Of a stretch of 64,000 nucleotides of DNA, positions 8,720 to 16,854 are shown one piece after another. The notes under the pieces are model-generated. The model was not told where the DNA came from. It did no database searches and saw only the letters and a program-made list of their open reading frames with translations. The DNA lies in contig NZ_JAPMLT010000004.1 in NCBI RefSeq assembly GCF_026410385.1, positions 62,001 to 126,000 on the forward strand, in the 5' to 3' direction. The stretch's first letter is position 1; each line of letters starts with the position of its first letter. Position numbers and translations under genes: made by a program. This stretch comes from Tumebacillus lacus (GTDB lineage Bacteria; Bacillota; Bacilli; Tumebacillales; Tumebacillaceae).

Positions 8720-9880
8720 ATGACTACGATGAATACGACGGTGCTGACGTTCCCGGAATGGCCGATGTTTGATCAGCGTGAACAAGACAATCTGAGCAGT
8801 GTGCTGACCAGCCGCAACTGGTGGCGCATGACCGGTACGGCGGTGGAAGAGTTTGAGCGGAAGTTTGCCGAGCTGCACGGCGTCAAGCACGGCCTTGCCG
8901 TCACCAACGGCACGCACGCGATCGAACTGGCGCTGATGGCGCTGGAGATCGGTGCGGGCGATGAAGTCATCGTGCCGGCCTACACGTTTATCTCCACGGC
9001 GACGCCGGTGTTCCGCCAAGGGGCGACCCCGGTCGCGGTCGATGTCGATCCGCGCACGCTGTGTATCGATCCGGCGGCGATTGAACAGGCGATCACGGAG
9101 AAGACCAAGGCGATCATCCCGGTTCACTTTGCCGGCCAAGCCTGCGACATGGGGCGCATCATGGAGATCGCCCGCAAACACAACCTGCGCGTGATCGAGG
9201 ACGCGGCGCACGCGCACGGCGGCGCGTATATGGGCAAACCGCTCGGTTCGTTCGGCGATATCGCCTGCTACAGCTTCCAGTATTTGAAATTGATGTCCTG
9301 CGGCGAAGGCGGCGCGTTGATCACCAACGATGACGAGTTGATGGATAAACTGTGGCTCTATCACAACGTCGGACGCCCGAAAAACGACCGTTCCTACGTG
9401 CACAGCGTACTCGGTTCCAACTACCGCATCTCGGAGTTCCAAGCGGCCGTTCTGCTGGCTCAACTGGAGCGGCTGACCGAACAAAACGCCACCCGCTTCA
9501 ACGGCGCGCAAGAGCTGGACCGCCTGCTGGCAGACGTCTCCGGTCTGGAGCCGCTGCTGCACCGCGTCGACTCCACGATCCACCCGTACTACATGTACAT
9601 GCTGCGCTACGATGCGTCCGAGTTTGGCGGCCGCACGCGGGAAGAGCTGGTCGATCATCTGAAAGCGGCGGGCGTGCCGGCCTACATCGGCTACTCGGCG
9701 ATCCACCACACCGATGTGTGGAAAGAGCACGGCGGGCGCGCCATGGCGTGCCCGGTCACGGAAGCGGCGGCAAAAGACATGATCTGGCTGCACCACCGCG
9801 TCATGCTGGGCACGCTGGAGCAACAAGAAGCGCTGGTCAACTTCCTCGTTGAGGTGCAGGAACAATGGAGTGGCAATTGA
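8720..9880 (+). CDS. AHBA-synthase-like DegT/DnrJ/EryC1 aminotransferase
   Basis: 386 residues. Start at ATG 8720 with GGAGGA nine bases upstream; a longer in-frame extension into the kinase gene is not supported. Features recalled from AHBA synthases are visible: W-W-R-M near the N-terminus, T-N-G-T-H-A-I-E-L-A-L, E-D-A-A-H-A-H-G, the PLP lysine in S-F-Q-x-x-K-L-M with G-E-G-G-A after it, G-R-P-K-N-D-R and a final W-L-H-H-R-V. AHBA synthase both aminates a keto-sugar nucleotide (with RifL) and aromatises 5-amino-5-deoxy-3-dehydroshikimate. I am fairly confident of the subfamily; the exact substrate is inferred. The 3' end overlaps the phosphatase gene by 16 bases. Confidence 0.88.
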   Translation: MTTMNTTVLTFPEWPMFDQREQDNLSSVLTSRNWWRMTGTAVEEFERKFAELHGVKHGLAVTNGTHAIELALMALEIGAGDEVIVPAYTFISTATPVFRQGATPVAVDVDPRTLCIDPAAIEQAITEKTKAIIPVHFAGQACDMGRIMEIARKHNLRVIEDAAHAHGGAYMGKPLGSFGDIACYSFQYLKLMSCGEGGALITNDDELMDKLWLYHNVGRPKNDRSYVHSVLGSNYRISEFQAAVLLAQLERLTEQNATRFNGAQELDRLLADVSGLEPLLHRVDSTIHPYYMYMLRYDASEFGGRTREELVDHLKAAGVPAYIGYSAIHHTDVWKEHGGRAMACPVTEAAAKDMIWLHHRVMLGTLEQQEALVNFLVEVQEQWSGN

Positions 9881-10548
9881 CGGTTCGCGGCATTGCCTTT
9901 GACTTGGACGGTGTCCTGATCAACTCCATTCCGCTGATGGAAGCAGCGTTTCAACACAGCTACAAAGAGTGGGTCGGCGAGGGCGAGCCGCCTTTTGCCG
10001 AATACTGCACACATATGGGGCAACGGTTGGAAGACATTTTGCGGCTGATGGGTCTGCCGGTGGAGATGGCCGTCCTCTATAAAAAGTTTTGTCTGCAAAA
10101 CGAAAAGATGGTCGAGATCTTTCCCGGTGTGATCTCCTTGCTCGACCGCTTGCAAAAAGCGGGCGTGCCGCTGGCGATCTGCACGGGCAAAGACCGGTTT
10201 CGCACGTTGCGCATCTTGGAGCGGCTCGGCATCGCGCCGTATATCCAGTGCGTGATCACGTCCGACGATGTGGTCCATGCCAAGCCCGACCCGGAAAGCC
10301 TGCACGCCGTCGGGGAAAAGATGAAACTGCGCCCGGAGCAGATGATCATGGTCGGGGATGCTCCCTACGATGTCATCTGCGGACGGAAGGCCGGAGCCAA
10401 GACGATCGGCGTCACGTGGGGCTTCACCTCGGAGGAGACACTTCGCAACAGCCGACCCGATCTCTTGGTCGAGTCGATGGAAGAACTGTTGCAAGTGCTG
10501 CTCGATCACACGACAGCTCCCCCGTGCCACGTGTCGCAGGTCCGGTGA
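9865..10548 (+). CDS. HAD-superfamily phosphatase (RifM-like)
   Basis: 227 residues, HAD subfamily IA. Motif I is F-D-L-D-G-V-L near residue 12, motif II Thr lies in C-T-G-K, motif III Lys in H-A-K-P-D-P, and motif IV is G-D-A-P-Y-D. An alpha-helical cap lies between motifs I and II. It overlaps the aminotransferase gene, implying coupling. In AHBA clusters RifM is a HAD phosphatase thought to act at the kanosamine stage; in Bacillus kanosamine synthesis NtdB is a different HAD type. Role here by analogy. Confidence 0.87.
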   Translation: MEWQLTVRGIAFDLDGVLINSIPLMEAAFQHSYKEWVGEGEPPFAEYCTHMGQRLEDILRLMGLPVEMAVLYKKFCLQNEKMVEIFPGVISLLDRLQKAGVPLAICTGKDRFRTLRILERLGIAPYIQCVITSDDVVHAKPDPESLHAVGEKMKLRPEQMIMVGDAPYDVICGRKAGAKTIGVTWGFTSEETLRNSRPDLLVESMEELLQVLLDHTTAPPCHVSQVR

Positions 10549-10553
10549 GCGCG

Positions 10554-11444
10554 ATGATGCTCAGCCTTGTCATTCCGACGCACAACAAATGGCCGCGTCT
10601 GCGCCTGACCTTGATTTCATTGGAAGCGGTGCAGGGCGAGATCCCGTTTGAAGTGGTGATCGTCAACGACGGCAGCACCGACGAGACGGCAAAGGGGCTG
10701 ACCGACTATGCCGCCCCGTATCCGTTGCACGTGGTGCAGCACGCGCAACCGCTCGGGCGGTCAGGAGCGAGAAACGCCGGAGCTGCCGTCAGCACCGGCG
10801 ACCGCATTCTCTTTCTCGATGACGACTGTCTGGTCGTGCCGACGATCACGGACGCACACGGTGCGCTGCCGGACGATGTCGTCGGGCACGGTCGTATTTA
10901 CAACATGCCGTATCTGAAATTTTTCCTCGATCCAGCGCTTGGCACGCTGTTTCCCGAACTCCCCCCGCGGCGTCGGTCGTCACTGGCGGAGCAATGCGTC
11001 ACCGAAGAGATGATCCGCTCGTCTTTTGACCGCATCGTGGCGGAGAACCGGAAAGTCAACGCGTTGGAGCGGCTGACCGACAGCGTGCTGGCTTCGGCCG
11101 CTCATCGAGATCTGGCGTGGGTCGCCTGCGCCGGGGCCAATCTGTCGCTGCCCCGCTCCTTGATGGAGCATCATCCGTTCGATGTGTCGTTCGGGCTGAA
11201 CTGGGGGGCGGAAGATCTCGACCTGGGCATTCGCTTGCTGCGATCCGGCCATGAGATCCGGCAGGTGGAGGGAGCGGCCGTCTATCACATGGACCACCTG
11301 CGCAGCGATTTTGACGAGCAGGTGCGCAGATCGTTTGCCGAGTTGGCCGACCGTCATCCCGAGCGGGAACACATCGCGCTCGTCCGTCAATTTTTGCTGC
11401 GGGAGATCACGCTGGAAGATCTTTTGCGTCAGAGCGAGCAGTAA
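10554..11444 (+). CDS. Family 2 glycosyltransferase (MitB-like role proposed)
   Basis: 296 residues with a GT-A fold: L-V-I-P-T-H-N at the N-terminus, V-N-D-G-S-T-D near residue 38, a DXD-type metal site L-D-D-D-C near residue 90, and a late W-G-A-E-D-L-D-L-G acceptor/base motif. The ATG at 10554 is five bases after the phosphatase stop; the frame extends far upstream inside the phosphatase but that is a shadow. In mitomycin biosynthesis a family 2 enzyme (MitB) transfers GlcNAc to ACP-bound AHBA. The deacetylase-ACP fusion at the end of the operon would be the natural follow-on enzyme. Confidence 0.85.
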   Translation: MMLSLVIPTHNKWPRLRLTLISLEAVQGEIPFEVVIVNDGSTDETAKGLTDYAAPYPLHVVQHAQPLGRSGARNAGAAVSTGDRILFLDDDCLVVPTITDAHGALPDDVVGHGRIYNMPYLKFFLDPALGTLFPELPPRRRSSLAEQCVTEEMIRSSFDRIVAENRKVNALERLTDSVLASAAHRDLAWVACAGANLSLPRSLMEHHPFDVSFGLNWGAEDLDLGIRLLRSGHEIRQVEGAAVYHMDHLRSDFDEQVRRSFAELADRHPEREHIALVRQFLLREITLEDLLRQSEQ

Positions 11445-11457
11445 GGGAGAGAAATCT

Positions 11458-11919
11458 ATGTACCGTATCGCACTCGTCAACGGTCCGAACATGAACCTGC
11501 TGGGCAAGCGGGAAGTGGGCGTGTACGGCACCGAAACATTGGAGCAATTGAACCGGAAGTTGCAAGCGCTGGCGGCGGAGCTCGGAGCGGAATTGATCCC
11601 CTTCCAGTCGAACAGCGAAGGGGCGATCATCGACTTTTTGCATGAGACGGGGCAAACGTGCGACGGCATCGTGATCAACCCGGCCTCGCTGTCCCAATCC
11701 TACCCCATCGCCGAAGCGATCACCGGCATTCAGGTCCCGGCTGTCGAAGTGCACATGTCGAACATCTACGCCCGTGAAGCCTGGCACAGCAAATCGATGA
11801 TCGTGCCGGTGTGCGTGGGGCAGGTCGTCGGCTTTGGCGGCGGCAGTTATTCACTCGGGCTGCGCGGCCTGTTGGAACACCTTCGCATCCAGGACACTGT
11901 CAGAGCAAACAACGCATAA
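11458..11919 (+). CDS. Divergent type II 3-dehydroquinate dehydratase homologue (RifJ-like candidate)
   Basis: 153 residues, normal length for the type II family. Conserved: G-P-N-M-N-L-L-G, loop Arg18, Tyr23, F-Q-S-N-S-E-G, Asn74 and E-V-H-M-S-N with His99. Changed: the usual N-P-G-A-x-x-H segment reads N-P-A-S-L-S-Q, so the second catalytic-site His is Gln80, and the usual A-R-E-E-F-R is A-R-E-A-W-H. Start ATG 11458 with GGGAGAG upstream. In AHBA clusters this family dehydrates the 5-amino analogue of dehydroquinate. The substitutions suggest a non-standard substrate or altered activity. Aminodehydroquinate synthase and aminoDAHP synthase are not in the window. Confidence 0.85.
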   Translation: MYRIALVNGPNMNLLGKREVGVYGTETLEQLNRKLQALAAELGAELIPFQSNSEGAIIDFLHETGQTCDGIVINPASLSQSYPIAEAITGIQVPAVEVHMSNIYAREAWHSKSMIVPVCVGQVVGFGGGSYSLGLRGLLEHLRIQDTVRANNA

Positions 11920-11945
11920 GAGCGACATCTACTCGGAGGTGCATC

Positions 11946-13640
11946 ATGTATATTCTCGGTCTGGGCGGGTCTGACCACGATGTGTCGTCCTGCTTGTTGA
12001 AGGACGATCAGATCTTGATCGCGATAGAAGAAGAGCGGGTCACCCGCAAAAAATACGGGTTTTATTCCAATCTCCTGTTTGGACACAGCCGCAACTATTG
12101 CTTGCAAAACGCGGGCATTCAATTGGACGACGTGGAGTTGGTCGTCGCCGACGCGATTTTGGCACCGACCGCTTCCCACGCCGTTCGCCACCGCATGCAC
12201 GTGTTGAACCACCATCTGGCGCATGCGGCCAGCGCCTTTTATCCGTCGCCGTTTGAAGAGGCGGCGATCCTCGTCGTCGACAACGCGGGCGGGCTCGTGT
12301 CGTTCAACGGCAAGACGGGCATCGAGACGGTCACGTACGCGGTGGGCAAAGGCAATGAGATCACCGTGCTCGACAAAGTGATCGGCGATCAGTACGGCGA
12401 GGCAGACGTGTCGACCGCCGGCAAAGCATATCAACTCGGAGACCCGAACAACTCACTCGGTCATTTCTATAAAATAATCTCGCACTATTGCGGGTTCGAT
12501 TTCCTGAACAATGAGAATTTCTACTTCACCGAAGACGGCAAGACGATGGGGCTGGCTCCGTACGGCACCGACCGGTACTATGATCAGATCCGCCCGTTCA
12601 TCCACCTGCTGCCGGACGGCGGACTGCGCATCGATCTGCACACCGGCGAGCTGCAGAGCCTGCTGGAAGACCTGACCCGCGAAGAGTTGACCGGCGAGGA
12701 CGAATACCGCCGCAAAGCGGACATCGCGTGGGCGGGGCAGAAGTGCCAGGAAGACGTGATGATCCACTTCGCCAACAGCCTGTATGAAAAGACCGGCTTG
12801 AAAAACCTCTGCATCGCGGGCGGCTCCGGCTTGAACAGCGTCGCCAACGGCAAGATCCTGAAACAGACGCCGTTTGAAAACATCTTCGTGCAACCGGCGG
12901 CCGGTGACAACGGCACGTCGATCGGCTGCGCGATGTGGGGCTATTACATGCTCAAAGGCATGCCGCGCACGCCGAACGACCGTCTGCGGATGGATCACGC
13001 CTACCTCGGGCGCAGCTACTCCGATGCGGAGATCGAAGAAGCGTTGACGCAGTTCCCGGATCTGGAGTTTGAAGTGGTCGAATCGCCTGCCCAAGCGGCT
13101 GCCGAACGCATCGCGGCCGGACAGATCATCGGCTGGTTCCAGGGCGGTTCGGAGTTTGGCCCGCGCGCGCTCGGACACCGTTCGATCCTCGCCAATCCGA
13201 CCCTGCCGCACATGAAGGACGAGATCAATCACCGGGTCAAATTCCGCGAAGGGTTCCGCCCGTTCGCTCCGGCTGTGCTGGAAGAGGCGCAGAGCACCTA
13301 TTTTGATCTGGACCAAGTCTCTCCGTTCATGCTGATCGTCTGTGACGTCGTGCCGGAACATCGCGCCACGCTGCCGGCGATCACGCACGTCGACGGCACC
13401 GCCCGCGTGCAGACGGTCACCAAGCACGGAGCGCCGGAGTTTTACGAGTTGATCGACAAACTGGGCGCGATCACCGGCGTGCCGGTCGTGCTGAACACGT
13501 CGTTCAACGTCAAAGGCGAGCCGATCGTCGAGACGCCGCACGACGCGATGCGCTGCTTCTCCGGCACGAACATGGACACGCTGATCCTCTCCCACTATGT
13601 CGTCACCAAAAAAGGCGCGGCTCTCAAAGGGGGCGAATAA
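11946..13640 (+). CDS. O-carbamoyltransferase (NodU/CmcH family)
   Basis: 564 residues. The N-terminal half has the family start (I-L-G-L-G-G-S-D-H-D) with E-E-E-R-V-T-R near residue 25, and the metal-binding H-H-L-A-H-A-A-S-A-F near residue 90. The C-terminal half has the Q-G-G-S-E-F-G-P-R-A-L-G-H-R-S carbamoyl-adenylate domain signature. ATG 11946 with GGAGGT five bases upstream. These enzymes make carbamoyl-AMP from carbamoyl phosphate and ATP and transfer the carbamoyl group to an alcohol. Mitomycins, ansamycins and nodulation factors carry such groups. It marks a late tailoring step of this operon. Confidence 0.92.
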   Translation: MYILGLGGSDHDVSSCLLKDDQILIAIEEERVTRKKYGFYSNLLFGHSRNYCLQNAGIQLDDVELVVADAILAPTASHAVRHRMHVLNHHLAHAASAFYPSPFEEAAILVVDNAGGLVSFNGKTGIETVTYAVGKGNEITVLDKVIGDQYGEADVSTAGKAYQLGDPNNSLGHFYKIISHYCGFDFLNNENFYFTEDGKTMGLAPYGTDRYYDQIRPFIHLLPDGGLRIDLHTGELQSLLEDLTREELTGEDEYRRKADIAWAGQKCQEDVMIHFANSLYEKTGLKNLCIAGGSGLNSVANGKILKQTPFENIFVQPAAGDNGTSIGCAMWGYYMLKGMPRTPNDRLRMDHAYLGRSYSDAEIEEALTQFPDLEFEVVESPAQAAAERIAAGQIIGWFQGGSEFGPRALGHRSILANPTLPHMKDEINHRVKFREGFRPFAPAVLEEAQSTYFDLDQVSPFMLIVCDVVPEHRATLPAITHVDGTARVQTVTKHGAPEFYELIDKLGAITGVPVVLNTSFNVKGEPIVETPHDAMRCFSGTNMDTLILSHYVVTKKGAALKGGE

Positions 13641-13643
13641 GCG

Positions 13644-14816
13644 ATGGTCCAGCCTTGGGTGCAAGAACGGCCGCACACCGCTTATCTCTACCCGACGCTG
13701 CTGTGCAACCTGCATTGCGAGATGTGCTATTCGGGCAGTCACCAGAGCCGCGAGCGGGCCAAAGAGGAGATGACGCTCGCCGACTATGAGCGCATCATCC
13801 CGCAGTTGTACGACATCGGGGTCCGCACGTTCGACATCTCCGGCGGCGAACCGTTTCTCTCCAAAGACATCTTTGCCCTGTTTCGGATGATCAAAAGCTA
13901 CCCGGACACGAAACTGCTCGTGGTCAACAACGGCACGCGTCTGCGCGCCGTGATGCCGGAGTTGGAAAAACACCTCGACCTGATCGACCGCATGTACATC
14001 TCCATCGACTCGCCGGTCGCCGAGGAGCACAACAAGATTCGGGGCAACGCCCGCGCTCTGGAAGAGTCGCTGGCCGGGATGAAAGCGGTGCAGGCGACAG
14101 GCTTTGACCGGCTCGGCACCAACATGGTCGTGATGCGGCAAAACCAGCATCGCGTCAAAGAAGCGTTGACGTTCGCCCATGCGCAAGGATTTCGCTACGT
14201 CAACCTGCTTCGTCTGATCGACGTCAAGCAGGACGGCACCACGCAGGAGGACAACGCGGACGGCCGAGGCATGGATCGTTCGTACCTCGATGCGCTGGAG
14301 TGGCTGGAAGCGTATGCGGACTCCGGGCAAAAAGAGCCGATGGAGATCACGATGGTGTTCCCCGGCGGATTTTACGAGGCGTATCGGAAAAGCCCCAAGC
14401 GGCGCAACTGGCCGGACGGGATCTCGTTGAAAGTGGAGTTTGACCCGATCCGCGGCTGTCCGGCGTTTGGCAACTCGGTGATCGTGTCCTCGACGGGCGA
14501 GGTGACCGGTTGCACGGCGTTCATCACGCAACAGCCGTTCTACACGGGCAATGCGAAAGAGATGACGATGGAGGAGTCGCTGGCTTCTTGGTCGGAACAG
14601 CGCGACCGACTGCGCGAACGTGAACAGTTCTTGAAGACGCAGGAGCCGTGCAAAGGCTGTGAGCATTGGCAGATGTGCCGCGGAGGTTGCCCGGCCACTG
14701 CGTACAAATACTACGGTACGATCATGCGCTCCGACCCGACCTGCGTCAAAGCGTTGGAAAAGGGCATCGTCCCGCCGGAGCCGACCGATCTGATTCATCT
14801 GGAGGATGCGCGATGA
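13644..14816 (+). CDS. Radical SAM/SPASM enzyme (second)
   Basis: 390 residues. The SAM-cluster motif CNLHCEMC is at Cys21, Cys25 and Cys28, followed by S-G-G-E-P. The C-terminal SPASM region has C-K-G-C, then C-R-G-G-C-P and a final Cys (residues about 334-365), enough for auxiliary Fe-S clusters. It starts three bases after the carbamoyltransferase and its stop overlaps the next ATG. SPASM enzymes modify peptides, sugars or amino acids. Here no precursor peptide gene is apparent, so a small-molecule substrate is more likely. Not closely recognisable as a named enzyme. Confidence 0.87.
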   Translation: MVQPWVQERPHTAYLYPTLLCNLHCEMCYSGSHQSRERAKEEMTLADYERIIPQLYDIGVRTFDISGGEPFLSKDIFALFRMIKSYPDTKLLVVNNGTRLRAVMPELEKHLDLIDRMYISIDSPVAEEHNKIRGNARALEESLAGMKAVQATGFDRLGTNMVVMRQNQHRVKEALTFAHAQGFRYVNLLRLIDVKQDGTTQEDNADGRGMDRSYLDALEWLEAYADSGQKEPMEITMVFPGGFYEAYRKSPKRRNWPDGISLKVEFDPIRGCPAFGNSVIVSSTGEVTGCTAFITQQPFYTGNAKEMTMEESLASWSEQRDRLREREQFLKTQEPCKGCEHWQMCRGGCPATAYKYYGTIMRSDPTCVKALEKGIVPPEPTDLIHLEDAR

Positions 14817-16012
14817 AACACATTCCGAACTGGCCCCAGTTTGATGAGACGGAAGCGGAAGCGGTCGCAGCGGTCGTTCGCAGCGGCAACTGGTGGCGCG
14901 GTGCTTACGACTCCCCGGAGGGCAATCCGACCGGGGAAACAGGCGCGGTGCAACAGTTCGAGCGGGCGGTCGCCGACCTGCACGGCGCCGCGTACGGACT
15001 GGCGGTGAGCAGCGGCACGATGGCGCTGGACATCGCCGTCCGGGCCCTTGGCATCGGGCCGGGCGACGAGGTGATCACCACCGCGTACAGCTACGTGGCC
15101 ACCGCCACCTGCATCCTGCAAAGCGGCGCGACGCCGGTGTTTGCCGATCTCAATCCCGATACGTGGAACCTCGATCCGGGCGCGGTGCGCCGTGCGATCA
15201 CGCAAAAGACGCGGGCGATCATCCTCGTGCATTTCGCCGGTCTTCCGGTCGACATGGATGCCTTGCTCGAGATCGCGAAAGAGCACGATCTGTACGTGAT
15301 CGAAGACGCGGCCCATGCGTTCGGCGCAGAATGGCGCGGTCGCAAAGTCGGCGCCATCGGGCACATCGGCTGCTTCTCGTTCCAAGGCTCGAAAAATCTC
15401 ACCACCGGCGAAGGCGGCGCCATCGTCACCAACGACGAGACGCTGGCCACCCGCTGCCGCTCCCTGCACATGGCGGGGCGCGTGATCGGCGGCGCGTGGT
15501 ACGACCACGAACGCCTCGGCTGGAACGGCCGCATGACCGAGTTCCAAGCGGCGATCGGTCTGGTCCAACTGCAACGCTTCCCCGATCAGCAACAGCGTCG
15601 GGAAGCCAATGCCCGTCGTCTGGCGGCAGGACTGGCCGAGGTCCCGGGGATCTCGGTGCAGACGGAACCGGGCGAGGACGGGGTGCATGGACGCCACCTG
15701 TTCTGTTTCCGCTATGAAAAAGACCAGTTCGGCGGCCTTTCTCACAAGCGGATGTACATGGCGCTGCGTGCGGCGGGCCTGCCGGTGTTGACCGGATACG
15801 GCCGTCCGATCTATCACAACGACGTGTTTGCCGAGTTTGACGCGGTCGAGTGGGCGGAGCGTTGCCCGAACGCGGAGCAGTTGTGCACCAGCGGCTTCTG
15901 GCTGCACCATGCCGTGTTGCTGGCCGAACCGGCGGAGATCGATGAACTGGTCGAAGCGATGAAGGGCGTCAAGGCCCGCTATCATAAAGAAAAGCCTCAG
16001 AGGACGGTGTGA
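14813..16012 (+). CDS. Second DegT/DnrJ/EryC1 aminotransferase
   Basis: 399 residues, starting inside the preceding stop (ATGA). Shares W-P-x-F-D and S-G-N-W-W-R near the N-terminus with the AHBA-synthase-like enzyme at 8720, but has an inserted segment after it and a conventional PLP site, S-F-Q-G-S-K-N-L-T-T-G-E-G-G-A. The E-D-A-A-H-A-F-G motif and a closing F-W-L-H-H-A are present. It probably aminates a keto-sugar or keto-cyclitol. Two PLP enzymes of related type in one operon suggest two amination steps or separation of the two known activities of AHBA synthase. Confidence 0.88.
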   Translation: MKHIPNWPQFDETEAEAVAAVVRSGNWWRGAYDSPEGNPTGETGAVQQFERAVADLHGAAYGLAVSSGTMALDIAVRALGIGPGDEVITTAYSYVATATCILQSGATPVFADLNPDTWNLDPGAVRRAITQKTRAIILVHFAGLPVDMDALLEIAKEHDLYVIEDAAHAFGAEWRGRKVGAIGHIGCFSFQGSKNLTTGEGGAIVTNDETLATRCRSLHMAGRVIGGAWYDHERLGWNGRMTEFQAAIGLVQLQRFPDQQQRREANARRLAAGLAEVPGISVQTEPGEDGVHGRHLFCFRYEKDQFGGLSHKRMYMALRAAGLPVLTGYGRPIYHNDVFAEFDAVEWAERCPNAEQLCTSGFWLHHAVLLAEPAEIDELVEAMKGVKARYHKEKPQRTV

Positions 16013-16014
16013 GG

Positions 16015-16854
16015 ATGAAAACAGGTGTGACGATCTGGGCGTTTCCCGGCGGGCTGCTCGGCCGCACGCGGGTGGACAAAGCGGCGGGAGAAGCGCTGGC
16101 AGCCGGTTTTGACGGTCTGGACGTGAGCTTGACCCAAGTGGGCGATGTGTCCCTGCGCTCCAAACCGGCGCAGTGGAACGACCTGCGACAAAAGGTGAGC
16201 GAGGCCGGGTCGTGCATCCAGAGCGTGTCCACGCTGTTGCTGCACGACTTCCCGCTGACCAGCGGCGACCCGGAGCGGGCGCAGACGGCGATGCGCATCG
16301 GGACGGCGATGCTGGAGGCGGCCGCCGCTCTGGAGGCGCCGACGGCAGCCCTTTCGCCGGGACATGTCAATGAGACCGACTCCTACGCCGACTGCTACCG
16401 GCGGGCGTTGGAGCAGGTGGGACAATTGAGCCGACGTGCGGAAGAGCTGGGCGTGACCCTTTGCATCGAAAACGTGGTCAACCGGTTTTTGCTCAGTCCG
16501 CTGGAAGCGGCGCAGTTTTTCGATGCTGTCGGCTCGCCGGCTCTGGGGTTCTGCCTCGACACCGGCAATGCCCGGCTGCAGGGGTATCCTGAGCAGTGGA
16601 TCGACGTGCTCGGCTCCCGCATTCGCAAAGTGCATGCGACCGATCTGAAAGTTCATTCTCCGCTGCATGCCGAATTTACCGACGTGGGCGCAGGCGATGT
16701 CGATTGGACCGCCACGCTGGCCGGACTGCGCAAGATCGGCTACAACGGCCCGCTGATCGCCGAATTGTTTGCGTCGGACAAGCGGCCGTACACGGAGCAC
16801 TTGCAGATCAACGGCGCGGCGTTGCGCAGACTGGCGGAGGCGTTCCATGCGTAA
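16015..16854 (+). CDS. Sugar phosphate isomerase/epimerase-like TIM-barrel protein
   Basis: 279 residues of the xylose-isomerase-like (AP endonuclease 2) fold. Metal-site candidates are Glu in I-E-N-V-V-N, Asp-x-Gly-Asn in C-L-D-T-G-N-A, His in K-V-H-A-T-D and a late Glu in I-A-E-L. ATG 16015 is preferred over GTG 16009 because AGAGGA at 15999-16004 is ten bases upstream of it. Enzymes of this fold isomerise or epimerise sugars and inositols, or dehydrate dehydroshikimate. It overlaps the deacetylase gene by eight bases. Substrate unknown. Confidence 0.8.
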   Translation: MKTGVTIWAFPGGLLGRTRVDKAAGEALAAGFDGLDVSLTQVGDVSLRSKPAQWNDLRQKVSEAGSCIQSVSTLLLHDFPLTSGDPERAQTAMRIGTAMLEAAAALEAPTAALSPGHVNETDSYADCYRRALEQVGQLSRRAEELGVTLCIENVVNRFLLSPLEAAQFFDAVGSPALGFCLDTGNARLQGYPEQWIDVLGSRIRKVHATDLKVHSPLHAEFTDVGAGDVDWTATLAGLRKIGYNGPLIAELFASDKRPYTEHLQINGAALRRLAEAFHA

